Positions 1-5,908 of a stretch of DNA of 7,258 nt are shown here, in pieces; the stretch's first letter is position 1; every line of letters begins with the position of its first letter. A program made the translations under genes and the position numbers. The notes beneath the pieces are model-generated. The model did no database searches, was not told where the DNA came from, and saw only the letters and a program-made list of their open reading frames with translations. Source of the stretch: Treponema sp. (GTDB lineage Bacteria > Spirochaetota > Spirochaetia > Treponematales > Breznakiellaceae); contig JAIRNB010000287.1 in assembly GCA_031258265.1 (NCBI GenBank), positions 1 to 7,258 on the forward strand, written 5' to 3'.

Positions 1-1
1 G

Positions 2-925
2 GAAAATCCGGACGATTCGGAGATTTCCCTGGTGGACCTTTCCGATGACGATCTTAATATGGGGCTTCCCGTGGAAACCGGCCCCGCCGCCCTTGATACG
101 GCGGGAGAGGATACGGAGGGCGGAGAAACCGGCGAATTTTCCCTGGGGGACGGGGAAATAATTCTGGAAGAAGAACCTGTGGAAGGGGCCGAAGATTCTA
201 ACAGCGATAACGAACCGGATATTTCCCTGGATCTGTCTTTTTCCGGTGAAGATTCCGGCGAAGAAATTTCCCTGGGGGATTTTGAGGAAGAGGCCCTGGA
301 CTTGAGCAACGCTGTCATTGATGAACCGGATTTGGGGGTGGATCTTAAGGAAAATCCCGTTCAGGAACCTGTTTTTGATGATTTTGCTTCGCTTGACGGA
401 AGCCTTGATAAAAATGACGGGGAACTTTCCCTGGAATCCTCCGGGGAAGCTCCCGCAGAGGCCCTGGAAGAACAGGATTTTCCACCCCTGGGGGAACCGG
501 GGGAAATTGAAGAAATTAGCGGTGAAGCGGAAATTTCCGGCGGGGAAGGCGAGGATATTTCCCCCGCCGGAGGGAACATCTCCAGGGGGGAGGATCTGGA
601 CCAGATTATCCCCGACGGCTTTGTCGTTGAAGAACTGGATGACGAGGGGGCCGATTTCGGCGGCCTGGAAGAGGGGCTGGACGAAATTCCGGAGGCCGTC
701 GAACTGCCGGGGGAAGAAGCCGGGGCGGTGAGGGCGGGGATTGAAGCCCCGGATGAACCTGAACTTTCCACCCTGCCGGGGAATTTTAAGAGCGAGCTTA
801 AACAGGTCCTTTCTTACATGGATCAACTGCTGGAATCCCTGCCGGAAGAAAAAATCGAGGAATTCGCCAAGTCGGAATATTTTGATACCTACAAAAAACT
901 CTTCAAGGAATTGGGGTTGGCATAA
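2..925 (+). CDS. Acidic repeat-containing protein of unknown function, 5'-truncated by window edge
   Basis: The frame is open back to base 2. The GTG at 32 could initiate, but it lies inside the repeat pattern (EISLVDLSDDDL), so the true start is probably upstream of the window. The visible 307 residues are extremely acidic and contain no Cys, His or Trp, and only about four Lys/Arg in the first 230. A loose motif recurs (EISLVDL, EFSLGDG, DISLDLS, EISLGDF, ELSLESS), suggesting a disordered or repetitive segment. The last ~50 residues differ: they are Lys-containing, predicted helical (FKSELKQVLSYMDQLLESLP, then EEKIEEFAKSEYFDTYKKLF) and probably form the folded, conserved part. There is no signal peptide in the visible part and no TM segment. 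The stop TAA abuts the ATG of the next gene, so the two are cotranscribed. I do not recognise a named family. A spirochaete-restricted cytoplasmic adaptor or scaffold is possible but unproven. Confidence 0.8.
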   Translation, partial: ENPDDSEISLVDLSDDDLNMGLPVETGPAALDTAGEDTEGGETGEFSLGDGEIILEEEPVEGAEDSNSDNEPDISLDLSFSGEDSGEEISLGDFEEEALDLSNAVIDEPDLGVDLKENPVQEPVFDDFASLDGSLDKNDGELSLESSGEAPAEALEEQDFPPLGEPGEIEEISGEAEISGGEGEDISPAGGNISRGEDLDQIIPDGFVVEELDDEGADFGGLEEGLDEIPEAVELPGEEAGAVRAGIEAPDEPELSTLPGNFKSELKQVLSYMDQLLESLPEEKIEEFAKSEYFDTYKKLFKELGLA

Positions 926-1381
926 ATGGGGCTTTTGAGCAAAGCCACGGAGAAAAATCAAAATTTGGCTAAAGGGACGGCTGAAAGCCTTAACCGGGAA
1001 GAACAGGAATCGTTTCAGGGGGAAATACCGGTTCCCCCTGAATACAAGGCCGCCGACAGGCTTCCGGGGGAATTGAAAAACGAAATTATCCGGCATTGCA
1101 ACACCTTTACATCGGTTCACGGTATAATTCTTTCGTACCCTAAAAATTACAATGAGAAAAAAGAAGGCGAATCCTTTATCCGGCAGTTGAACCGTATAAT
1201 TTCCGCCCTGGGTACGGCGGTTCCCCTTTCTCCCCGCTACAGTTTGGTACTTTTTTCAAATACTATTGACCGGGAGCTTTTGGCCCACCGGCTCTCCAGG
1301 ACCCTGGAAACGGAAACCCCCGTAGTTTTTCAGTCGGACAATGTGGCGTCGGTGGTGGAATATATCCGGCCCTTCCTGTGA
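926..1381 (+). CDS. Conserved-looking hypothetical protein, 151 aa, operon member
   Basis: The ATG follows the previous stop codon with no gap. An AAGGA at 905-909 is rather far upstream (16 bases), so re-initiation by ribosomes finishing the upstream gene is likely. The first ~45 residues are polar and Lys/Glu-rich and look flexible. From about residue 46 the chain looks like one small alpha/beta domain: ELKNEIIRHCNTFTSVHGIIL, a helix around EGESFIRQLNRIISALG, a strand YSLVLFSNTI, a helix RELLAHRLSRTLE and a final strand-helix VVFQSDNVASVVEYI. It has no TM segment, no signal peptide and no catalytic motif I can name. The end overlaps the GTG of the next gene in GTGA (1378-1381), a translational-coupling arrangement. 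Its position between an acidic protein and two DUF115 proteins suggests an accessory role in the same process. The function is unknown. Confidence 0.82.
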   Translation: MGLLSKATEKNQNLAKGTAESLNREEQESFQGEIPVPPEYKAADRLPGELKNEIIRHCNTFTSVHGIILSYPKNYNEKKEGESFIRQLNRIISALGTAVPLSPRYSLVLFSNTIDRELLAHRLSRTLETETPVVFQSDNVASVVEYIRPFL

Positions 1382-2814
1382 GATCCCTCCATTCCCGCTA
1401 TGATCCCCAGGGTGAAGCTGAACGGTACCTGGCCGCCATCCCTATCCCCCCCGAAACCCGCTGTTTTATCTTAATTGAACCCGGCTTGGGTTACATGATC
1501 CCCGTCCTGGCCCGGCGTTTTCCGGGGGCCCGGATCATCGCCCTCCATGCTGCCTCCCCCGCGGAAGGGGATCTCCCGGCGGAGCAAAACGGTAAAGCTG
1601 TCCATTGGGACCCAAGCCTCCGCCTGAGCCTGGAGGATTTTCTGGAGGGGGAACTGGAAGAAGCGGGGCAAGGGGGGCTTTCCGGGGGGGAACCGGTACG
1701 GATCATCGAATGGCGGCCCGCCCTGGACCGTTATGGGAAATCCTATGCGGATCTCCTGGCCGCCGCCGCCGCCGTTATCCGGCGTTTTGACGCGGGGCGC
1801 CGTACCCTGCGGGCTTTTGGCCGCCGCTGGTTCCGCAATTTTTTCAGGAATCTTTCCCTGCTCCACAGTTTTCCCGTCTACCGGAAACTGGGGGTCCCGG
1901 TTCTGATCACCGGCGCGGGGCCCTCCCTGGAGGAGAGTCTCCCCCTTATTAAAAAAATCCGGGAACAGGGGGGCTGTTTTATCATCGCCGCCTCTTCTTC
2001 TTTTATGGCCCTGCTTAACCGGGGAATTGTCCCGGACCTTGTTCTGAGTACCGACGGCGGGTCCTGGGCCCTGCTTCACCTTTACGAACTGTTCCGGGCG
2101 GGTCCGGGCGGGGCCCCCTTCGCTATGGCCGCGGCCTTCAGCGCCGCCCTTCCCTCCCAATGCGGCGATCTCCCCATCCTGGGGATCAGCGACGGCAGCC
2201 TGTGGCAGGGTTTTATCCTGCGGGCCCTGGGCGTCCCCCATCTGGTCCTCCCCCAGCGGGGGACCGTCACCGCCACGGCGCTGGACCTGGCCTTCGCCCT
2301 GGGCCCGGAAAGGGTCTGTATCGCCGGTATGGACCTGGATATTCAGGATATTCGCAGCCACTGCCGGCCTTACAGCTTCGACCGGCTCCTGTGGGAAGGG
2401 GCCTCCCGGTTTCACAGCGGATACAGCCGGCTTTTTTCCCGCTGTTTCGCCATGAAGGAAGGGGGAAGCTACCGGGTCTATGCCGAGTGGTTTGCCGCCC
2501 AGCTTGCCTCCTACCCCGGAAGGCTTTACAGCCTGGGAAAGAACAACCCCCTTTTTGCCGGCCTTCCCAGGGCCATATCCGGGATGCCGGCGGGGGGGCC
2601 CGGCGGGGAGTACCTGATCCGGCGGGCCCCCGTTGGGATCACCGCGGCGGCGGCCCTGGACCTTCTTAAAACCGGCCTGGAAAACCCGAAAACCGGCCCC
2701 TCCCTCCAAGGGGAACTGGGCCCCCTGCTCCTCCCCGGTGAAAAAAACGCCGGGCCTGGGGAGCTTTGGGAGGCGGCCCGTTCCCTGGTCCCCGGCGGGG
2801 GGGCCCGTGGCTGA
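1378..2814 (+). CDS. DUF115 / MptE-like (Maf-related) protein, first of a tandem pair
   Basis: This 478-aa protein begins at a GTG that overlaps the upstream TGA as GTGA. No strong ribosome site precedes it, which fits coupling. The N-terminal third contains a Rossmann-like stretch, CFILIEPGLGYMIPVLARRF, resembling the N-terminal domain of motility accessory factors. The DUF115 core (Pfam 6-hydroxymethylpterin pyrophosphokinase MptE-like) starts near residue 174. Visible core elements are PVLITGAGPSLEESLP with the glycine loop at 179-184, IIAASSSFMALLNRGIVPDL, the acidic D226 in STDGG, and IAGMDLD at 315-321. A C-terminal LYSLGKNNPLF near residue 382 corresponds to the segment that follows the core in Maf proteins. 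There are no TM segments, so it is cytoplasmic. Known family members include Maf proteins that transfer nonulosonic acids to flagellin in Campylobacter and Aeromonas, and archaeal MptE, a pterin kinase. Flagellin or surface glycosylation is inferred here; the substrate cannot be read from the sequence. The final residues overlap the start of a second DUF115 gene. Confidence 0.88.
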   Translation: MRSLHSRYDPQGEAERYLAAIPIPPETRCFILIEPGLGYMIPVLARRFPGARIIALHAASPAEGDLPAEQNGKAVHWDPSLRLSLEDFLEGELEEAGQGGLSGGEPVRIIEWRPALDRYGKSYADLLAAAAAVIRRFDAGRRTLRAFGRRWFRNFFRNLSLLHSFPVYRKLGVPVLITGAGPSLEESLPLIKKIREQGGCFIIAASSSFMALLNRGIVPDLVLSTDGGSWALLHLYELFRAGPGGAPFAMAAAFSAALPSQCGDLPILGISDGSLWQGFILRALGVPHLVLPQRGTVTATALDLAFALGPERVCIAGMDLDIQDIRSHCRPYSFDRLLWEGASRFHSGYSRLFSRCFAMKEGGSYRVYAEWFAAQLASYPGRLYSLGKNNPLFAGLPRAISGMPAGGPGGEYLIRRAPVGITAAAALDLLKTGLENPKTGPSLQGELGPLLLPGEKNAGPGELWEAARSLVPGGGARG

Positions 2815-4597
2815 TCCCCAATCGATCTTCCAGGGGAACATCCGTTCCCTCGGTCTCCGGGACAGGGAGCTGGCGGAGCGGCTTACGGGGATGCGGCCCG
2901 ATTTTTCCGCCCTGGTCCATTACCGCTTCCTGGAAGCCCGGAACGGAGACCCCATACCCGCCATAACCGGGGACCGGGGGGCTTCCCAGGCCAGGCCCCT
3001 CCATTCCCTTATGGACCCCCGGCGGGAGGGAGAAAGGCTTGTCTCCACATTGCATGACGAGGATTTCCTTATCTTCCTGGGTATGGGGGGGGCCTACCAT
3101 ATTGAAGCGGCTCTGAAAAGGCCGGAGACAGCACAGGTCATTGTCGTTGAATCCGGCCTCCGGGGCCTGGCGGAACTGCTTGGCCTTCGGGACCTGGGAG
3201 CCCTCCTGGGGGACCCCAGGATGCAGATTCTGGCCGACCCCCCTCCCGGCGCGCTGGAGGACCTGATTCCCCGCCGTTACCTTCCCGCCCTTTCCGGGGC
3301 CATAAGAGTCCTGCCCCTGCGGCCCAGAGTAGAGGTGGCGGCGGGGATTTTCGAGGCGGCGGCGGCGGAAATACGGGCGGCTCTCGACCATATTTCTTCG
3401 GATTATTCGGTGCAGGCCCATTTTGGAAGCAGGATGTTCAGGAACATCCTGCGAAATACCCTGAAGGCGGGGGAGGGTACCGGGGAAAAAGCCCTTCCCC
3501 GGATAAGCCGGGCGGCGATCTGCGCCGCCGGGCCCTCCCTGGACCAGGAACTCCCCCGCCTGGCCAAATCCAGGGGGAGGGGGGAAACTTTTCTTATCGC
3601 CACGGATACCAGCCTTCCCGCCCTGTTAAGCGCCGCCCTGGAACCGGAGGCGGTGGTTTCTATCGACTGCCAGCATATCAGCTACCGCCACTTTATCCCC
3701 CCTCCCCGGTCCGGGGCCCCGGAGAGGACCCTCCCCCTGCGGATTCCCCTGTTCCTGGACCTGGCAAGCCCGCCCCTCCTCTCCTTCCTTACGGAACGGC
3801 CGGTTTTTTTCTCCGGCGGCCATCCCCTGGCGGACTACATCTCCTCCCGCTGGCGGCCCTTTCCCGCCATCGACAGTTCCGGGGGCAATGTTACCTATGC
3901 GGCGGTCTCCCTGGCGGAGTCCCTGGGGGCCGGGGAAATAGAACTTTACGGGGCGGATTTTTCCTACCCCCAGGGCAGGACCTATGCCAGGGGGACCTAT
4001 ATCTTCCCCTACTTTGAAATTCGCCAACACCGCCTCTGTCCCCTGGAGGCCCTTTTTTCAAATTTTCTCTACCGCAGCCCCCTGGAAAAAAAAGCCCCCC
4101 CCCAAACTACCGAAGCCCGGCATTCTAACGAAACCTGGCGTTCTACCGAAACCCGGCGTTCTAACGAAGCCCAGAATTCTATCGAAGCCTGGTATTACGA
4201 GACGGAAACCCTGGTCCGCTACCGGGAGGCCCTGGAGGCTAAGGGAGAACGGATGGGGGCCCTCCTGCTCCCCGCCGGAGGAACCCCCTTCCGGGTAAAT
4301 TCCCGTCCCCGGGCCGGAATAAGGCCCCCGCGGATGATCTCCCCCCCGGTTCCGGCCCGCTCCGCCGGGGACTTCCTTGCCGGTTACCGGGAAAAGATCC
4401 GCTCCCTTCCCCCCGTGAAATCCCGTTCCGCGGCGGATTACCCGGCGGGCCTTGGGGACGAAGAACGGCAGATTCTCGCCACCCTCCTCCCCCTGGCGGC
4501 GGCCCTGAGACGGAACGAGCCCCGGCTTACGGGGGCGGCGATAGTTGAGGAGACAAAAAATTACAGCATCGCCGCCATAAACCGGGTCCTGGGCTAA
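2807..4597 (+). CDS. DUF115 / MptE-like (Maf-related) protein, second of a tandem pair, with internal repeats
   Basis: The open frame extends to 2633, but that part overlaps the upstream gene. GTG at 2807 (MADPQSIFQGN), preceded by a G-rich stretch and overlapping the upstream stop by 8 bases, is the sensible start and gives 596 aa. An N-terminal Rossmann-like segment reads DFLIFLGMGGAYHIEAAL (GMGGAY at 92-97) followed by QVIVVESG. The DUF115 core starts near residue 236: AICAAGPSLDQELPRL (AAGPSLD 240-246), FLIATDTSLPALLSAALEPE, VVSIDCQH with D287, and ELYGADFSYPQGRTYARGTY with D384. Residues 434-463 are five hexapeptide repeats (TTEARH, SNETWR, STETRR, SNEAQN, SIEAWY), preceded by a codon run built on A8-G-C9. 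The core then resumes with ETETLVRYREALE. It is clearly a divergent paralogue of its neighbour, not a copy: the conserved motifs match but the surrounding sequence does not. It is probably cytoplasmic, with the same inferred glycan-transfer or pterin-kinase-like chemistry. It is the last gene of the operon. Confidence 0.88.
   Translation: MADPQSIFQGNIRSLGLRDRELAERLTGMRPDFSALVHYRFLEARNGDPIPAITGDRGASQARPLHSLMDPRREGERLVSTLHDEDFLIFLGMGGAYHIEAALKRPETAQVIVVESGLRGLAELLGLRDLGALLGDPRMQILADPPPGALEDLIPRRYLPALSGAIRVLPLRPRVEVAAGIFEAAAAEIRAALDHISSDYSVQAHFGSRMFRNILRNTLKAGEGTGEKALPRISRAAICAAGPSLDQELPRLAKSRGRGETFLIATDTSLPALLSAALEPEAVVSIDCQHISYRHFIPPPRSGAPERTLPLRIPLFLDLASPPLLSFLTERPVFFSGGHPLADYISSRWRPFPAIDSSGGNVTYAAVSLAESLGAGEIELYGADFSYPQGRTYARGTYIFPYFEIRQHRLCPLEALFSNFLYRSPLEKKAPPQTTEARHSNETWRSTETRRSNEAQNSIEAWYYETETLVRYREALEAKGERMGALLLPAGGTPFRVNSRPRAGIRPPRMISPPVPARSAGDFLAGYREKIRSLPPVKSRSAADYPAGLGDEERQILATLLPLAAALRRNEPRLTGAAIVEETKNYSIAAINRVLG
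4086..4103 (+). repeat. Adjacent homopolymer tracts A8-G-C9 in coding sequence
   Basis: Eight A (4086-4093), one G, then nine C (4095-4103) occur in frame and encode the end of Glu, then Lys-Lys-Ala-Pro-Pro and the first base of Gln. C9 is the longest single-base run I see in the window; other G or C runs reach 7 or 8. Runs of this kind are prone to slippage. A one-base change would frameshift the DUF115 protein near residue 430 and remove its last ~165 residues. Confidence 0.85.
4106..4195 (+). repeat. Five tandem 18-bp repeats inside the second DUF115 gene
   Basis: Five imperfect 18-base units follow one another in codon phase. In the register beginning at 4107 the first three are CTACCGAAGCCCGGCATT, CTAACGAAACCTGGCGTT and CTACCGAAACCCGGCGTT; units four and five are more diverged. 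Because 18 is a multiple of three, copy-number change would add or remove hexapeptides without breaking the frame. The encoded consensus is (S/T)-(N/T/I)-E-(A/T)-(R/W/Q)-(H/R/N/Y). The array sits between two parts of the DUF115 fold, presumably in a surface loop. Confidence 0.9.
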
Positions 4598-4608
4598 TCC
4601 TGGGAATT

Positions 4609-5532
4609 TTACCGCCAGCCGATGGCGGCGTAGCCCACAAAGGAACCGGGGACTTCCCCGGTATCCTCCACATCGGCGCTGGTGCTGTACGCTAAGAGTT
4701 CCGCTGCAGGCGGAGAACCATGGCCGCGGTCCTGGGCGCTGTCCCGGACAATACCCTGAACAAAGCCCAGAACCCCCAGGACCGCCCCGGCGGAACAGGC
4801 CGACAAGTCCTCCTCCGCCCGGCGAAGGACCAGCGCGCCATCCCCCGACAGCGCCGCGTCTATGAAGCGGCGGTCATTGACTTCCCGGACCCAGGCCAGG
4901 GCCTTTGAACCGAAACCCTGGGGGCTAAAACCGTAGTTTCTCCCGTAGTGGGTCAGATCGGTGGAACCCAGGACCGCCAGCCTCCTCCCCAGGGAAAGCG
5001 CCGCCCCGGCCAGAAGCTTTCCCGTTTCGTAAGAGGAAAGGTCCGCGGGAAGCCGCAGAGCCAGAAGCCGGGCCTGGGGAAAAAAGAAGCAGGCCATGGG
5101 GATAAGAACCTCCACCGTGTTGTCCCGGTAGCGGTCCGGCATCCAGGGGCGCTTCCCCTCCCGCTCCAGGGAGGAACAAAAGGCCCCCCGCAGTTCCCCG
5201 TCGATCTCCATAAGCCCCAACGGGCAGGCGCAGGCGTCTTCGGTAAAAACCAGGACCGGTGAACGGGCCGCCAAATGGCCCCCCAGAATCGCCACAGTCT
5301 CCGCCCCCCCGTCCAGGGATGCGAAGGCGGCGGCGGCGATGGCCCCCGAATAGTACCAGCCGGCATGGGGGGAAACAGCCGCCAGACCCCCGCCTTTAGG
5401 GAAACCGCCGGCCTCTCCGGCGGGCGGAGGTCCAGCGGGCGGGGGGCCCTTCCATTTTTCCAAAAAACGTTTAATCTCTCCGGCGCTCCGGGGATACCAG
5501 CCAGGGGGCAGGGAAGCTTCTCGTATGGTCAA
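4609..5532 (-). CDS. amrB: MEMO family protein, AmmeMemoRadiSam system protein B
   Basis: The product is recognised by the MEMO1 signature series. Counted from the TTG at 5532 (307 aa) these are SPHAGWYYSG with H56, AILGGHLAARSP with H86, NTVEVLIPMACFFFP, GSTDLTHYG with D192 and H195, LSACSAGAV with C246, and the closing YSTSADVEDTGEVPGSFVGYAAI. Human MEMO1 uses H49, H81, D189, H192 and C244 at its metal site, so spacing and length (297 aa in human) agree closely. The open frame continues to a TTG at 5637 (342 aa). The 5532 start is preferred because MTIREASLPPGWYP matches the usual MEMO N-terminus, AAGGA lies 10 bases upstream (5543-5547), and the extra 35 residues are unlike the family. Oddities are a Pro/Gly-rich insertion before PHAG (about residues 30-49), Asn where EHS-type members have His (N138), and CSAG instead of the common CGxxP. 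Family members are non-haem relatives of extradiol dioxygenases. The bacterial role, often alongside AMMECR1 and a radical SAM protein, is unsettled, and neither partner is in this window. Confidence 0.87.
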   Translation of the reverse strand: MTIREASLPPGWYPRSAGEIKRFLEKWKGPPPAGPPPAGEAGGFPKGGGLAAVSPHAGWYYSGAIAAAAFASLDGGAETVAILGGHLAARSPVLVFTEDACACPLGLMEIDGELRGAFCSSLEREGKRPWMPDRYRDNTVEVLIPMACFFFPQARLLALRLPADLSSYETGKLLAGAALSLGRRLAVLGSTDLTHYGRNYGFSPQGFGSKALAWVREVNDRRFIDAALSGDGALVLRRAEEDLSACSAGAVLGVLGFVQGIVRDSAQDRGHGSPPAAELLAYSTSADVEDTGEVPGSFVGYAAIGWR

Positions 5533-5542
5533 GGTCTTGCCG

Positions 5543-5547
5543 TCCTT
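5543..5547 (-). promoter_or_regulatory. Ribosome binding site supporting the TTG start at 5532
   Basis: On the minus strand AAGGA lies 10 bases before the TTG at 5532-5530. It decides between this start and the more distant TTG at 5637, which has no comparable site. Confidence 0.45.
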
Positions 5548-5609
5548 TTTTGTGGACTTACCGGATAAGTTTAACGGCTCCGCCGGAACCGCACAATTAA
5601 AATAGCCAA

Positions 5610-5637
5610 AAATTAAGGAGGGGGCACAGGGCTTCAA
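5610..5637 (-). promoter_or_regulatory. Possible sigma-70-type promoter for the MEMO gene
   Basis: On the minus strand, TTGAAG (5637-5632) and TAATTT (5615-5610) are separated by 16 bases, within an AT-rich patch that stands out from GC-rich surroundings and about 80 bases before the preferred start. The -10 match is imperfect, so this is a weak call. If correct, it places the alternative TTG start at 5637 inside the promoter and further supports the shorter protein. Confidence 0.25.
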
Positions 5638-5705
5638 AAAACCGGGACCACGATCCCAATGCGCCGCCTTTTTTCATCTCGGCCCCCCCTCGTTCCGTAG
5701 TCCTC

Positions 5706-5784
5706 CCCGGCTAAAGCCGGGTCCGGTCTACTCCACTACCCCCCCTTGGGAGACCGCCCTTTCGCTGGTCCCGCCGCCGGCGGG
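5706..5784. repeat. Cluster of short GC-rich inverted repeats
   Basis: Three potential stems lie in about 80 bases: CCCGGCT/AGCCGGG (5706-5712 with 5715-5721), CGGTCT/AGACCG (5724-5729 with 5751-5756), and CCCGCC/GGCGGG (5770-5775 with 5779-5784). Together with the strong hairpin that follows they form a chain of stems. It may be a structured RNA leader, or part of a dispersed intergenic repeat; the sequence alone does not decide. Confidence 0.45.
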
Positions 5785-5800
5785 GCTGCATTGGTTCAGC

Positions 5801-5836
5801 AGGGTTGTTCAAAAACTTCGGTTTTTGAACAACCCT
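5801..5836. terminator. Perfect 16-bp hairpin with TTCG loop (terminator-like or dispersed palindrome)
   Basis: AGGGTTGTTCAAAAAC at 5801-5816 is exactly complementary to 5821-5836, with TTCG between. C(UUCG)G is the exceptionally stable RNA tetraloop. No gene ends just upstream on either strand: both flanking genes start here and point away. An ordinary terminator role is therefore doubtful. On the plus strand a moderately T-rich stretch follows (5837-5866, including T7), compatible with termination or attenuation of a transcript reading toward the next gene. A dispersed palindromic repeat is the main alternative. Confidence 0.5.
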
Positions 5837-5908
5837 ATTTGTTTCTTCCAGACTTTTTTTCTCTCTCCCTTAACCTGGGAAAAAATAACGCCGAAATAGA
5901 TAGTAACT

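Larger units (their letters stand above)
5533..5908. other. 376-bp non-coding region between divergent genes
   Basis: The stretch separates the minus-strand MEMO gene from the plus-strand membrane protein. It contains an AT-rich patch near 5595-5615 (possible MEMO promoter), then GC-rich DNA (5640-5790) with several inverted repeats, a perfect TTCG-capped hairpin (5801-5836), and a T-rich then A-rich stretch before the next gene. The open frames crossing it have no convincing start sites or protein-like composition. I see no tRNA, rRNA or recognisable riboswitch core. Confidence 0.7.

Noticed and set aside
2633..2806. N-terminal extension of the second DUF115 gene to an ATG at 2633
   Set aside because: It lies inside the upstream gene in another frame and encodes an Arg/Pro-rich shadow. 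The GTG at 2807 fits coupling and the protein sequence.
1471..2841. 456-codon open frame on the minus strand opposite the first DUF115 gene
   Set aside because: The plus-strand frame shows clear DUF115 motifs. The antisense product is Gly/Pro/Arg-rich and low in complexity, as expected from GC-skewed codon use.
2666..3421. 251-codon minus-strand open frame, and similar ones at 361-771 and 3626-4030
   Set aside because: These are shadows of plus-strand genes with protein-like motifs; their own translations are compositionally biased and have no recognisable domain.
5611..5700. Ribosome-site-like AAGGAGGGGG followed by a 13-codon mini-frame (ATG near 5659)
   Set aside because: The spacing is over 30 bases, too long for initiation, and the peptide is not protein-like. 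The purine run is typical of the local composition.
5825..5853. Sigma-70 promoter using TTGAAC in the right arm of the hairpin
   Set aside because: No acceptable -10 element occurs at 16-18 bases spacing; TTAACC at 5870 also lacks a partner.
5640..5908. c-di-GMP riboswitch upstream of the GGDEF-like gene
   Set aside because: I could not find the conserved GEMM core sequences, only generic GC-rich stems.
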